A DNA stretch of 64,000 nt from positions 248,001-312,000 of the forward strand of contig NZ_FTMQ01000005.1 of NCBI RefSeq assembly GCF_900156055.1, in the 5' to 3' direction. The first letter of the stretch is position 1. Each line of letters starts with the position of its first letter. Positions 9,291 through 18,366 of this stretch are shown in pieces. Below the pieces are notes generated by a model. The model was not told where the DNA came from and made no database searches. It worked only from the letters and a program-made list of their open reading frames with translations. Source of the stretch: Rhizobium sp. RU33A. Lineage in GTDB: Bacteria; Pseudomonadota; Alphaproteobacteria; Rhizobiales; Rhizobiaceae. The position numbers and the translations under genes were made by a program.

Positions 9291-10109
9291 CTAGATGGCC
9301 ACAGAGGCGCATCGCCTCTTCAAGAGGCGAATGACCGAAAAAGCTGTATGATCGATAGGATCTTCATCGACAGCAGCGTTGCGGCCATCGACCCTGATCG
9401 TGATCGGTCCAGAGCCCGAAATTGCCTCAATCTGGAACCAGGCTTGTGTGATCGTTGGATCTGCCACCAGAACGACTTGTGTGCGATCGAGGCCTAGCCC
9501 TGCAAGGCCTGCCCCGGTGACGACATTAAGATGGCCCGGAAACAGCCTTGCTACTTCACGGGCGCTGGCTTCCAGAAATGCTTTCGGCACGAGCACCTGG
9601 TCAAGATCAACGAACTGCAGCGCCCCCATCGATTTCCAACGTTTGGTGGGATACGCAACGGTGACGGTGACCTTTTCAAGTTCGTGCTCGCGTGCCCCTG
9701 CTAGAAAACCGATTGACCCGAGTGCGCCGGCAGGAATCTCCAGACGGCCGGGCCCTGACGCTGCTGCACCGTAAAACCGAAGCTGCTGACGCTCATCGGC
9801 GAAGGCGCCCAAAGACAGTGGAACGACATCACAGCCCGCTTCCAACAGAAGGGGACCAAGGGTTGCCAGGGTATTTGCGGATGCACATTCCGCAACGACT
9901 GACGGTGACGCCTCGAGAAATTCTTCGAAATTTGTGCAGACCGTTGCTTCGGGTACCACTGCACGGGCGCTGGACAGCTGATGGTCTCGCACCAGGATTG
10001 CACTCGTTTTCGGACCGTGTTCGCCGCTAGCGAAAAATCTGGCAAGACGCGAGCCGATTGCTCCGAAACCAATAATGCCCAAGCGCTCAAGTGCCGGATT
10101 ACAACGCAT
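9291..10109 (-). CDS. L-aspartate dehydrogenase-family protein (NadX-like)
   Basis: This 272-residue protein has an N-terminal NAD(P)-binding fold (LGIIGFGAIGSRLARFF), the family segment EIPAGALGSIGFLAGAREHE, and LFPGHLNVVTGAGLAGLGLD with LVADP in the C-terminal domain. The family converts aspartate to iminoaspartate/oxaloacetate with release of ammonia. The usual catalytic His after the ADP motif (N-x-H-E-I-E) appears replaced, the sequence here reading TQAWFQIEA, so the reaction may differ. It is the first gene of the minus arm, divergent from the phosphotriesterase-like gene, with a GntR-type operator in the shared promoter region. No strong ribosome site is evident at this ATG. Confidence 0.78.
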   Translation of the reverse strand: MRCNPALERLGIIGFGAIGSRLARFFASGEHGPKTSAILVRDHQLSSARAVVPEATVCTNFEEFLEASPSVVAECASANTLATLGPLLLEAGCDVVPLSLGAFADERQQLRFYGAAASGPGRLEIPAGALGSIGFLAGAREHELEKVTVTVAYPTKRWKSMGALQFVDLDQVLVPKAFLEASAREVARLFPGHLNVVTGAGLAGLGLDRTQVVLVADPTITQAWFQIEAISGSGPITIRVDGRNAAVDEDPIDHTAFSVIRLLKRRCASVAI

Positions 10110-10214
10110 GGCATCTAGCTATTTTGCGAGGTGAATAAACCACCTGTCGTTTTCCGTTCAAACTATCCTCCCACCCCGCCTGTCGAAACGATCCCTTAAG
10201 CTCGCTTGTATTCG

Positions 10215-10228
10215 TTTGGTATACCAAT
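10215..10228. promoter_or_regulatory. GntR/FadR-type operator, copy 1
   Basis: The 14 bases TTTGGTATACCAAT contain a perfect 12-bp palindrome with the TGGT-N2-ACCA layout typical of FadR-subfamily GntR sites. It lies 43 bases before the phosphotriesterase-like start and about 105 bases before the divergent aspartate-dehydrogenase-like start. The same 14 bases occur at 12863-12876, and two GntR genes lie between. Confidence 0.75.
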
Positions 10229-10271
10229 ATTATGCTGCGAACAAGTGGTGCAGCGACCTTGGAGGATCACA

Positions 10272-11297
10272 ATGGAGGACGGCATGGTTCAGACGGTAAA
10301 TGGCAGTGTTGATGCCGAGCAGTTGGGCATGACGCTGATGCATGAGCATGTCTTGTGCGAACTCACACCGCGGGCGCGCCGTGTTGACCCACAAGAGGAG
10401 GTGATTATCACGCTGGAGAACGTCTTTGACGTCACATACCGCCCTAACGATTATCCAGGTAACCACAGGCTTCAAGACGTTGGGATTGCTCTCAAGGAGG
10501 TGGCACGATTTGGTGCACTGGGTGGTGGTACGATCGTCGAGATGACGACCGGGGGGCTGCAGCCTGATCCACTGAGCCTGCAGCTGATCAGTGCCAAGAC
10601 AGGGGTCAACATCGTTTTGGGCGCGGGCTTTTATACGGAACCCTACCAGGACGAGGAAACCCTCTCACTCGACACAGATGAGATGGCGGAAACTATCATC
10701 CAACAATTGACTGAAGGCGCCTGGGGCACGGATGTGCGCTGTGGGATTATTGGTGAGATTGGCTGCTCATGGCCGTTGACCCCGTTTGAAGAGCGCTCTC
10801 TGCGAGCCGCTGCCAAGGCCCAGGACAAAACCGGTGCCGCGATTACGGTCCATCCCGGACGCCATCCGGACGCCCCCAACCAGATCCTCGACATCCTCGA
10901 GAACGCAGGCGCCGACGTAAGCCGAACAATCATCGATCATATGGAGCGCACGTTTACAGACCCAGAAAACGTCCTGGCATTAGCCCGCCGAGGCTGTGTC
11001 GTGGAATACGATTTCTTTGGTATCGAGCAATCGCAATACTGGCTCGGTATCGCTGATCTGCCCACTGATTGGATGCGCATCTACGATATCAGGCGGCTGT
11101 TCGATGCTGGCTTGGGAGCAAATGTCGTCATCTCGCAGGATATTTGCACCCGTTCACGCCTTCAATCTTACGGCGGTCATGGGTATGGCCACATGATTTC
11201 GAATGTGATCCCCCTGATGCGCGATCGTGGTTTCGGTACGGAAGAGATCAATCGCATGCTTGTCGAGACCCCGGCACGTCTGTTGTCGCGGGCCTAG
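10272..11297 (+). CDS. Phosphotriesterase-family metal-dependent hydrolase
   Basis: This 341-residue amidohydrolase-superfamily protein belongs to the phosphotriesterase/PHP/lactonase group. Metal ligands are visible: HEH in TLMHEHVLC, His in AITVHPGRHP, His in IIDHMERT, and Asp in VVISQDICTR. At the position of the bridging carboxylated lysine of true phosphotriesterases it has Glu (GIIGEIGCSW), as in E. coli PHP, so it is more likely a lactonase or amide/ester hydrolase. The ATG at 10272 follows GGAGG with ideal spacing; the frame extends 22 codons upstream across the operator, which argues against that start. It forms a separate plus transcript just before the GntR genes. Confidence 0.88.
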   Translation: MEDGMVQTVNGSVDAEQLGMTLMHEHVLCELTPRARRVDPQEEVIITLENVFDVTYRPNDYPGNHRLQDVGIALKEVARFGALGGGTIVEMTTGGLQPDPLSLQLISAKTGVNIVLGAGFYTEPYQDEETLSLDTDEMAETIIQQLTEGAWGTDVRCGIIGEIGCSWPLTPFEERSLRAAAKAQDKTGAAITVHPGRHPDAPNQILDILENAGADVSRTIIDHMERTFTDPENVLALARRGCVVEYDFFGIEQSQYWLGIADLPTDWMRIYDIRRLFDAGLGANVVISQDICTRSRLQSYGGHGYGHMISNVIPLMRDRGFGTEEINRMLVETPARLLSRA

Positions 11298-11321
11298 GCC
11301 GCGCATGAGCGCCATCTGCAA

Positions 11322-12005
11322 CTATTCGTTGACCACGATATGCATCCGGGCGAATGCGATAAGGCTCTCGACATGCGCCGCGACAGCCTTGTGGGCGGCC
11401 ACCGAATCCTTTCGCTGCAAGGCATCGATGATCAGGAGGTGTTCGGTTGAATCAGGCTTCAGCCGGTCCTTCAATTGTCCGATTTCGAAGAGGCGGGTGG
11501 TGGCTCTCAGGCTCCGAAGTACGCCAGCCATGACTTCGTTGCCGCAATAGTCGATAATGAGGTTGTGCAGGTGATCGTCTGAGAACCAGTGTGCGTCGGT
11601 ATGGTAGGCCGTTGCTCCCATAAGCTCGTCGATTTCGCGGTGAACCTCGATGAGCTTGCGCCCAGGGATGTTGTCCATCGCCTCAACAGCTGCCTGTGGC
11701 TCTATCAGCAAGCGAAGCTTCAGGCTCTGGATGTATTCGCCAATATCGACGTGCCGTACCACATAGTTTCGACCGTCTCCCTTGTGAACCAGGCCTTCGC
11801 CCTCAAGCCTCTGCAGTGCTTCTCGCAAAGGGGTTCGTGACACCCCCAGGGTTTCAGCAAGACGCGCTTCGACGATGACATGGCCGCCGCCCAGACGACG
11901 ATGCCGGATCATATCGGAGACTGCATTATAGGCGAGCGCTGCGAGCTTGTGGCCGCCTTCTTTTGCAGTTCTGTCGATTTCACGATGCGAATCAATATTC
12001 GTCAC
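11322..12005 (-). CDS. GntR-family transcriptional regulator (FadR subfamily) 1
   Basis: This 227-residue regulator has an N-terminal winged helix (LAETLGVSRTPLREALQRLEGEGLV split across residues 48-72) and an all-helical FCD ligand domain (RLLIEPQAAVEA and the metal-binding-type histidines in DDHLHNLI and AVAAHVESL). It is convergent with the phosphotriesterase-like gene and divergent from the second GntR gene. It is a candidate for binding the TGGTATACCA sites flanking this pair of regulators. Confidence 0.92.
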   Translation of the reverse strand: MTNIDSHREIDRTAKEGGHKLAALAYNAVSDMIRHRRLGGGHVIVEARLAETLGVSRTPLREALQRLEGEGLVHKGDGRNYVVRHVDIGEYIQSLKLRLLIEPQAAVEAMDNIPGRKLIEVHREIDELMGATAYHTDAHWFSDDHLHNLIIDYCGNEVMAGVLRSLRATTRLFEIGQLKDRLKPDSTEHLLIIDALQRKDSVAAHKAVAAHVESLIAFARMHIVVNE

Positions 12006-12128
12006 GATGCATCTGGCCTCCCGGCCTCCACGGTGCTTTGATCCATTGAAATCTGCCTAAAGGGTTTTCTTGCGACAAGCCATGGTCCATACGGGGCGTA
12101 GATGTCAAATGGCTTGGAGTGACGGGAC

Positions 12129-12770
12129 ATGGACGAAGCCGCTGCGACTGACAGGAGCCTTGCGGACGAAACCTACAGCAGCCTCCTCGACGAAATTCTC
12201 TCGGCGCAGTTGAGCGGCGGTGCGGTCATCCAGGAACGGCGGCTCGCTTTGCGCCTTGGGGTGTCGCGTTCGCCCATGCGCGACGCGTTGGGGCGCCTCG
12301 AAGGGCAGGGGCTTCTGGTGCGCAATGCCAAGGGCGTTTTGACCGTCAAGGTGATCACGCTTGCAGATTACCTCAACAGTATCGCAGTCCGGCTGATGCT
12401 CGAGCCGAGTGCGGCAGCGCTTGCCTGCAACATGATTTCGGGTGAGGTGCTTGGGGCGTTGAGAGAGATGCTGGAAAAGATCGAGGCTGATCCAGACCCG
12501 GCACCTGCGTTTGTCTGGGCCTTCGATGATGCCCTTCACAATGGTATTGCTGCTGCAAGCGGCAACCGGTTTCTCGCCGACATCATTGGCCAGATGCGAC
12601 GGTACACCACAATATTCGAGCGCCAGCGCAAGCTTGCCCAACGTAAACCTGGACTTGCTGACCATCAAGCGATCTTGGACGCACTGACTGCCCGGGATGC
12701 TGAAGCGGCCCGAAACGCCATGACCGAGCATCTCGAGCATATCCGCCGCAACGTGCTGTCGACATACTGA
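12129..12770 (+). CDS. GntR-family transcriptional regulator (FadR subfamily) 2
   Basis: This 213-residue protein has the GntR winged helix (LALRLGVSRSPMRDALGRLE) and an FCD domain (RLMLEPSAAALA, DDALHNGI, MTEHLEHIRR). It is divergent from the first GntR gene across a 123-bp region and lies just upstream of the amino-acid-type ABC operon. Two related regulators for one locus could sense different intermediates or form a cascade; which one binds the shared palindrome cannot be told from sequence. Confidence 0.92.
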   Translation: MDEAAATDRSLADETYSSLLDEILSAQLSGGAVIQERRLALRLGVSRSPMRDALGRLEGQGLLVRNAKGVLTVKVITLADYLNSIAVRLMLEPSAAALACNMISGEVLGALREMLEKIEADPDPAPAFVWAFDDALHNGIAAASGNRFLADIIGQMRRYTTIFERQRKLAQRKPGLADHQAILDALTARDAEAARNAMTEHLEHIRRNVLSTY

Positions 12771-12862
12771 GCGGCGCTTTGCCCCCTTCCTCTCATTAAC
12801 TCTATCAAAATTGTGCGGCCACTCGATCAACCGCTTGCGGGCCGAATATTTTTGTGTATGAC

Positions 12863-12876
12863 TTTGGTATACCAAT
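12863..12876. promoter_or_regulatory. GntR/FadR-type operator, copy 2
   Basis: This is an identical 14-base copy (TTTGGTATACCAAT) of the site at 10215-10228, placed 66 bases before the start of the binding-protein gene. Its repetition at the heads of two transcription units argues for a shared GntR-family regulator. Confidence 0.75.
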
Positions 12877-12942
12877 TGAATGCGAAGCTTCAGCATTCGA
12901 GGGTTGGTCCACCAGAAGATCAAAAAATCACCAGAGGTTCTC

Positions 12943-13767
12943 ATGTCTTTTCGCACCATTTCCGTTGCAGCCGGACTGCTGCTCACGACTGCCGTTTCAG
13001 CATATGCACAAGATTGCACCCCCAGGATCGCGGACAGCGAGCTCGTCAAGCCTGGCACGCTCATCATGTCGACAAACCCCACGCTCCCGCCATTGCAGTT
13101 CGTTGACTCCTCGGGCGAATTGAAGGGCATGCGCATCGAGCTTGGCACAGAGATCGCCAAGCGGCTCTGCCTGACACCTGAATATGTTCGTATCGAATTC
13201 TCTGCGATGATCCCGGGACTTCAGGCCGGTCGCTGGGACATGATCAATACCGGCATCTTTTTCACACCCGAACGCGCCGCCATGATGCAGATGATCCCCT
13301 ATGAAGATCAGGCAATCAGCATCTCGGTCGCCACCGACAACGAGACGGTCAAGACCAAGGAAGATCTCGCTGGCATGCGCATCGGGGTCGAGATCGGAGG
13401 CTTTGAGGAAACCAAGACAAGGCTCCTCGACGAGGAGCTGAAGGCGGCTGGCAAGGAAGGTTTGGCAATCCAGACTTTCGACAATTTTGCGCTGGCCTAT
13501 CAGGCGCTGCGTGCAGGCCAGGTGCAGGGCGTGGTGTCGATCGACGGTGTTGCAAAAGAATACGATACCCGCGGTGATTTTCGGCGCGCGGTAAGCGGGC
13601 TCTATCCGGCTCCCGTGGCTGTTGCCTTCAAGAGTGTTGCGCTTTCGGATGCGGTCTCGGCGGTCCTGCAGGAGATGAAGGCTGACGGTTCACTTGCCAA
13701 GCTCTTCGATGCCTACGGAATGCCTATGGTCGCTGGCGATTATACGGTGAAGGGGCCGAACCGCTAA
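12943..13767 (+). CDS. ABC transporter substrate-binding protein (polar amino acid, family 3)
   Basis: This 274-residue protein has a Sec signal peptide (MSFRTISVAAGLLLTTAVSA, cleavage near AYAQ) and the family 3 binding fold: LPPLQFVDSSGELKGMRIEL, GRWDMINTGIFFTPERAAMM and LAGMRIGVEIG. It should bind an amino acid or small amide in the periplasm. The ATG at 12943 is chosen because it begins the signal peptide; the frame is open 21 codons further upstream, which would run into the operator-proximal leader. It heads the transport/catabolic operon. Confidence 0.92.
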   Translation: MSFRTISVAAGLLLTTAVSAYAQDCTPRIADSELVKPGTLIMSTNPTLPPLQFVDSSGELKGMRIELGTEIAKRLCLTPEYVRIEFSAMIPGLQAGRWDMINTGIFFTPERAAMMQMIPYEDQAISISVATDNETVKTKEDLAGMRIGVEIGGFEETKTRLLDEELKAAGKEGLAIQTFDNFALAYQALRAGQVQGVVSIDGVAKEYDTRGDFRRAVSGLYPAPVAVAFKSVALSDAVSAVLQEMKADGSLAKLFDAYGMPMVAGDYTVKGPNR

Positions 13768-13840
13768 TCGAGAGCGGTTCAGTTTGATCCCGGGTGTCGG
13801 TGAATGCCGGCACCCTCATGAACTCAGAAAGGCCTCGGGC

Positions 13841-14533
13841 ATGTCATTTTGGAGTTGGTCCGGTTTCTTCGACTATCTCGTCAACCCATTCATTCTGGGT
13901 GGAGTGGTCACGACCATATGGTTGACCTGCGTATCGCTGATCGCAGGGCTTGTCCTCGGCTTTGTCGTCGCCTTGTTGCGTCGCTCAAAGCTCCGCCTGC
14001 TCCGAAGCATCGGTTGGGTCTACATCTGGATATTCAGAGGCACGCCGCTCCTGGTCCAGCTTATCGTCATCTATACCGCCCTGCCGCAACTGGGCCTGCG
14101 TTTTTCCGTGGTGGAGGCAGCCCTTATCGGTCTTGCGCTCAACGAGGCGGCTTATCTTGCCGAAATCATCAGAGCCGGGATCGAGGCCGTCCCCGAAGGG
14201 CAATCGCGTGCTGCAAGAGCGCTTGGCATGACTGAGCGAAAGATCATGCGCTATATCGTGATGCCACAAGCCTTCAAGGTGATCATTCCGCCGCTCGGGA
14301 ATTCCGTCAACGGGCTATTGAAGACGACATCCGTTACCTCTGTCATCTCTATGGAAGAGCTGCTTCGCCGCACTCAAGTGCTCATCCAGGAGAAGTTCAT
14401 GGTGCTCGAACTCTTCGCCGTTGCGGCCCTCTATTATCTGCTTCTCACGACTGTTTGGGACTTCATCCAGCGACGGATCGAAAGACGCTTCGGGCAATCG
14501 ACAGCACCGGTCCAGCTCGCAGAACAGCGCTGA
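13841..14533 (+). CDS. ABC transporter permease (polar amino acid, HisM/GlnP type)
   Basis: This 230-residue permease starts MSFWSWSGFFDYLVNPFIL and has about five hydrophobic segments. The motif RGTPLLVQL and the EAA-type loop (GQSRAARALGMTERKIMRYI) identify the HisM/GlnP family. The frame extends 19 codons upstream, but the ATG at 13841 gives the family-typical N-terminus. Only one permease gene is present, so the channel is probably a homodimer. Confidence 0.93.
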   Translation: MSFWSWSGFFDYLVNPFILGGVVTTIWLTCVSLIAGLVLGFVVALLRRSKLRLLRSIGWVYIWIFRGTPLLVQLIVIYTALPQLGLRFSVVEAALIGLALNEAAYLAEIIRAGIEAVPEGQSRAARALGMTERKIMRYIVMPQAFKVIIPPLGNSVNGLLKTTSVTSVISMEELLRRTQVLIQEKFMVLELFAVAALYYLLLTTVWDFIQRRIERRFGQSTAPVQLAEQR

Positions 14534-14559
14534 TATCTACAAAACAAGGAATAGATTTC

Positions 14560-15447
14560 ATGTCCAAGACGTTTCGCGGTGTCTTCACCGTGATGATTAC
14601 GCCTGTCGATCCCGAAGGCCGGGTCAACCTGAAAGCGCTTGCTGCATTCACTGACTGGCAGATCAGGGAAGGGATTCACGGGCTCATTCCGCTCGGCTCC
14701 ACAGGTGAGTTTTTGTCGCTGTCTGACGAGGACTGGGAGGCTGTCGCCCGAACAGTCATTGAGACCGCTGCCGGGCGCGTGCCTGTCCTGATCGGGACCG
14801 GTGCCGAAGATACGCGAGAGTCTGTTCGCCTGAGCCGGAAAGCAGAAGAACTCGGCGCCGATGGCGTGATGATTATCCCGCCCTTCTATTCGACGCCAAC
14901 CGAGGATGAGATCGTCAAGCATTACCAGACGATCGCCGCATCTATCACCATTCCGATCATGGTCTACAACAATCCTGCGACCTCCAACGTCGACATGAGG
15001 CCCGAGCTTCTGGCGCGCATCGCAGATATTGACGGCTGCGACTATGTCAAGGAATCGACGCTCGAGGTGACGCGTATCCGCGATATCGTCCGGCTGGCCA
15101 AGGGCAAGATGACGCCATTTGGCGGGATTTTGGGCTTTGAGTCTTTCGTCATGGGCGCCGAAGGCTGGGTTGCCGTCGCATCCAATGTGGCGCCATCGGT
15201 CATGGCACGAATTTTCACGCTCGTGGCTGATGAGAAAAAGTATGATGAAGCGCGTGAGCTCTATCTGAAGTGGTTGCCAATCATTCAGGCCGTCGGCGGT
15301 CAAGCCTATGTTGCGGGCTCGAAGGCTCTTCTGAACCATATGGGCTTTGCCGCGGGAGCTCCGCTTCCTCCGCGCCTCCCGTTGCCAACACAGCAGGATG
15401 CCGAGATGAAGGCATTGGTCGAGCGTTTCGGCATGGCCTTCTCTTAA
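14560..15447 (+). CDS. Dihydrodipicolinate synthase-family lyase
   Basis: This 295-residue class I aldolase belongs to the DapA/NanA superfamily. It shows the GSTGEF loop (residues about 47-52), the Tyr in MVYNNPATS, and the Schiff-base Lys in CDYVKEST. Superfamily members make or cleave pyruvate-type aldols or deaminate Delta1-pyrroline-4-hydroxy-2-carboxylate (HypD of rhizobial hydroxyproline catabolism). The adjacent HcnABC-type dehydrogenase makes a HypD-like deaminase worth considering, but no hydroxyproline epimerase is in the window, so the substrate stays open. The ATG at 14560 begins the domain; the frame is open 35 codons upstream inside the permease gene. Confidence 0.88.
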   Translation: MSKTFRGVFTVMITPVDPEGRVNLKALAAFTDWQIREGIHGLIPLGSTGEFLSLSDEDWEAVARTVIETAAGRVPVLIGTGAEDTRESVRLSRKAEELGADGVMIIPPFYSTPTEDEIVKHYQTIAASITIPIMVYNNPATSNVDMRPELLARIADIDGCDYVKESTLEVTRIRDIVRLAKGKMTPFGGILGFESFVMGAEGWVAVASNVAPSVMARIFTLVADEKKYDEARELYLKWLPIIQAVGGQAYVAGSKALLNHMGFAAGAPLPPRLPLPTQQDAEMKALVERFGMAFS

Positions 15448-15468
15448 AGGCGAAATTGGAGTTCCGCG

Positions 15469-18366
15469 GTGGCAGCCGAAACCTTGAAGGACGACCACAA
15501 GACCCTCTTGATCAACGGTGTGGCACACCGTGTCGAGACGGGCCTCTCTGTTGCCGCTGCGCTGACTAGCATCGGCTGCGCTGATTTTTCGATTGACGCA
15601 GCAGGTGCAAACCGCGGGCTGTTCTGCGGTATGGGCGTTTGCAACGAGTGTCTGGTTACCATCGACGGAAAAACCAGCCAGCGATCCTGCATGACACAGG
15701 TTGAAGATGGCATGCGGATCGACTGGCAGGCGTCAAAGCCCGATATCGCAGATCCGACGCTCCAGGACTTGAAACCCGTTCCTGAGAACATCCCTGACTT
15801 TGACGTGGACGTGATGATCGTTGGTGCAGGCCCAGGCGGTCTCGGAGCGGCCATCTCTGCAGCCGAAGCTGGCGCCCGGGTCACTCTCGTTGACGAACGG
15901 CACACGCTCGGGGGACAGTTCTACAAGCAGCCAAACACGCCAACTGCGCTTAGCTCTCTTAGCGATGATCGCCAGGCTGCTGATGGTCGTGCTCTGATCG
16001 GTCAAGCCCGTGCACTCGGCGTAACAGTCTTGCCAGGTGTCACTGTATGGGGTGCTGGTCGCGACGGGAGTGCAACAGTCATTTCGTGTCTTGGGCCCGA
16101 TGGCGCCTTTTATTGCCGTCCGCGTATGCTGGTCATCGCTACAGGCGCCTATGAGCGTCCCAATCCTGTACCTGGATGGACCTTGCCGGGCGTGATGACA
16201 GCCGGCGCAGCGCAAACGCTTTTGCGCAGTTATGGCACGGTACCCGGAAAACGCATCCTGATCGCCGGCAATGGGCCGCTCAACATTCAGGTTGCAGCCG
16301 AGCTCGTCAAGGCAGGTGCTGACGTCGTTGCTTTGGTGGAGAGAGCCTCTGCTCCTTGGTCTAAACCAATCGATGCACTCGCACTTCTAAAGCTTGATCC
16401 AGCATTGGCGATCAAGGGAATGCGCGAACTGGCACGGCTTGAGCGTGCCGGGGTTGATGTCGCCTGGCAATCACAAGTTTTGTCGATCGAAGGACCTGGC
16501 AAGGTCAAAACGGCTGTCGTGCGTGGGCCAAAGGGCGACACCACGTTCGAGATCGATACGGTATTGCTTGGCGGTAATTTTGCGTCATCCAGCGAATTGC
16601 CCCGACTGCTCGGTTGTGCTCATCGCGTCGGGGCCGACGGACAACTGCGCGCTGAATGCGACGGCGAAGGCATGAGTTCACGGCCCGATGTTTACATCAT
16701 CGGGGAGGCACGACGGTTCGCAGGAGCGCAGGTTGCTCTGGCCGAGGGTAGATTGGCCGGACGCGCCATTGCCAGAAAGCTCGGCCTCACCGTCCTCTCG
16801 GCGACATCGCATGAGCGCAAGCTCACCCGCGCGAAGTCATTTCAACAATCCCTCTGGCATCTCTTTGCGTCTCAAACACCTACACTGACGGTTCCCGACG
16901 ATGTCCTGGTATGCCGCTGCGAAAGCGTGCAGATGAGAACCCTCAAGACAGCTGCCAGACAAGGCCCTCCCGATATTGCAACGCTCAAGCGATTGACACG
17001 TGCGGGCATGGGCCGTTGTCAGGGGCGGTACTGCTCTCCAACACTGACTGCGCTTACGGCACACCCCATCAATGAAACGGTGGGTGTGCTCGCCCCACAA
17101 ATGCCGCTCAGGCCGCTGCCGCTTGCAGCATTGGCGGTCGAAAAGCCCGAATGGGGTGGCCACAAGCGTGCGCTTTTGCCGGATCGCCCGCCCGTCCCAC
17201 ATGGCGCTGCTTTGCCCTTGAAGGAAGCAGCGACGGTGGTGATCGGCGGGGGAATTGCAGGTCTATCGACAGCGATGTTCCTCGCCCAGGCCGGCGAAGA
17301 CGTGATCGTGCTGGAACGTGGATTCCCTGGGGGTCTCGCCTCCGGCGGCAATGCGGGAAGCCTCCACGCGCAACTTCTCTCCTTTGATCACGGCGCTCGG
17401 GCTGAAGCCGGCGGCGGGCCCGCTGCGCGAAGCCTGTCCCTCCAAAAGGATTCTATCGCGCTTTGGCAACGGTTTCAGGATGAGCTTGGTGTCGACTTCG
17501 AAATGAAGATCACCGGAGGCTTGATGGTTGCCGAGACGGAAGCGCAAATGCGCTTCCTGGAAGAGAAAACCAGGCTTGAAAGACAGCAAGGCATTGAATG
17601 CCATGTGATAGGGCGTGCCGACCTTAAGGCGCTGGAACCTCTGCTATCGCCTGAGTTGATCGGTGCCGCCTATTGTCCTCAGGAGGGCAAAATCAATCCG
17701 CTGGTCGCTACGCGTCATGTTGAGGACGCGGCCGTCGCCGCTGGCGCGCAGATCTTCGACCGGACGGAGGTACAGGCAATTGTTCGGCTTGACGCAGGAT
17801 TTGAGATCCAGACGTCGCGCGGCACGATAAGGGCCGGCCGGATTGTCAATGCTGCTGGCGCCTTTGCGTCCCGAATTGGTGCCATGCTTGACCTGAAGGT
17901 GCCTGTCTTTGGCGCGCCGCTTCAAATGGTCGTCACGGAGGCTGCAGCACCTGCGATTTCCCATCTTGTGGCTCATGCCGACCGTCATTTGACGTTGAAG
18001 CAGGCCGCCAATGGCAACTTCATTATCGGAGGTGGATGGACTGCCGGTCTCGACCCCGTCCACAGCCATCCTCGGCCGATCTTTTCCAGTATCGAGGGCA
18101 ATCTGTGGGTCGCTCAGCATGTCGTGCCTGGACTGCGCAAACTGCATGTCATCAGAAGCTGGGCTGCGATGAACATCAATATCGATGGGGCGCCGATCCT
18201 CGGGGAGCATCCAGACATGCCAGGCTTTTTCAATGCCGTTACGTCCAACGGCTACACGCTCGGCCCGATCGTCGGTCAGATCACTGCAGACCTGGTATGC
18301 CGTCGCGATCCAGGCCGAGACCTTTCTGCATTTTCGATTTCTCGCTTCAAAGGAGGGCAGCCATGA
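15469..18366 (+). CDS. Three-domain HcnA-HcnB-HcnC-type fusion oxidoreductase ([2Fe-2S] / FAD-NAD / DAO-FAD)
   Basis: This 965-residue protein joins what are usually two or three subunits of amino acid or opine dehydrogenases. Residues 1-100 are a small [2Fe-2S] domain (cysteines in CGMGVCNEC and RSC). Residues about 110-460 are a FAD/NAD-linked oxidoreductase ([20 protein letters not shown]). At about 478-525 is a BFD-like Fe-S domain (VCRC and GRCQGRYC). From about 588 a DAO-type FAD oxidase follows ([20 protein letters not shown]). Known relatives include hydrogen cyanide synthase, octopine/nopaline oxidase and D-hydroxyproline or proline dehydrogenases. It starts with GTG after a GGAG site, 21 bases behind the lyase gene, and its stop overlaps the ATPase start. 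Confidence 0.9.
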   Translation: MAAETLKDDHKTLLINGVAHRVETGLSVAAALTSIGCADFSIDAAGANRGLFCGMGVCNECLVTIDGKTSQRSCMTQVEDGMRIDWQASKPDIADPTLQDLKPVPENIPDFDVDVMIVGAGPGGLGAAISAAEAGARVTLVDERHTLGGQFYKQPNTPTALSSLSDDRQAADGRALIGQARALGVTVLPGVTVWGAGRDGSATVISCLGPDGAFYCRPRMLVIATGAYERPNPVPGWTLPGVMTAGAAQTLLRSYGTVPGKRILIAGNGPLNIQVAAELVKAGADVVALVERASAPWSKPIDALALLKLDPALAIKGMRELARLERAGVDVAWQSQVLSIEGPGKVKTAVVRGPKGDTTFEIDTVLLGGNFASSSELPRLLGCAHRVGADGQLRAECDGEGMSSRPDVYIIGEARRFAGAQVALAEGRLAGRAIARKLGLTVLSATSHERKLTRAKSFQQSLWHLFASQTPTLTVPDDVLVCRCESVQMRTLKTAARQGPPDIATLKRLTRAGMGRCQGRYCSPTLTALTAHPINETVGVLAPQMPLRPLPLAALAVEKPEWGGHKRALLPDRPPVPHGAALPLKEAATVVIGGGIAGLSTAMFLAQAGEDVIVLERGFPGGLASGGNAGSLHAQLLSFDHGARAEAGGGPAARSLSLQKDSIALWQRFQDELGVDFEMKITGGLMVAETEAQMRFLEEKTRLERQQGIECHVIGRADLKALEPLLSPELIGAAYCPQEGKINPLVATRHVEDAAVAAGAQIFDRTEVQAIVRLDAGFEIQTSRGTIRAGRIVNAAGAFASRIGAMLDLKVPVFGAPLQMVVTEAAAPAISHLVAHADRHLTLKQAANGNFIIGGGWTAGLDPVHSHPRPIFSSIEGNLWVAQHVVPGLRKLHVIRSWAAMNINIDGAPILGEHPDMPGFFNAVTSNGYTLGPIVGQITADLVCRRDPGRDLSAFSISRFKGGQP

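Noticed and set aside
12105..13160. 351-codon minus-strand open frame
   Set aside because: It covers the second GntR gene, an operator and a signal peptide coding region, and matches no family.
14434..15528. 364-codon minus-strand open frame
   Set aside because: It is antisense to the DHDPS-family gene, which has all catalytic residues.
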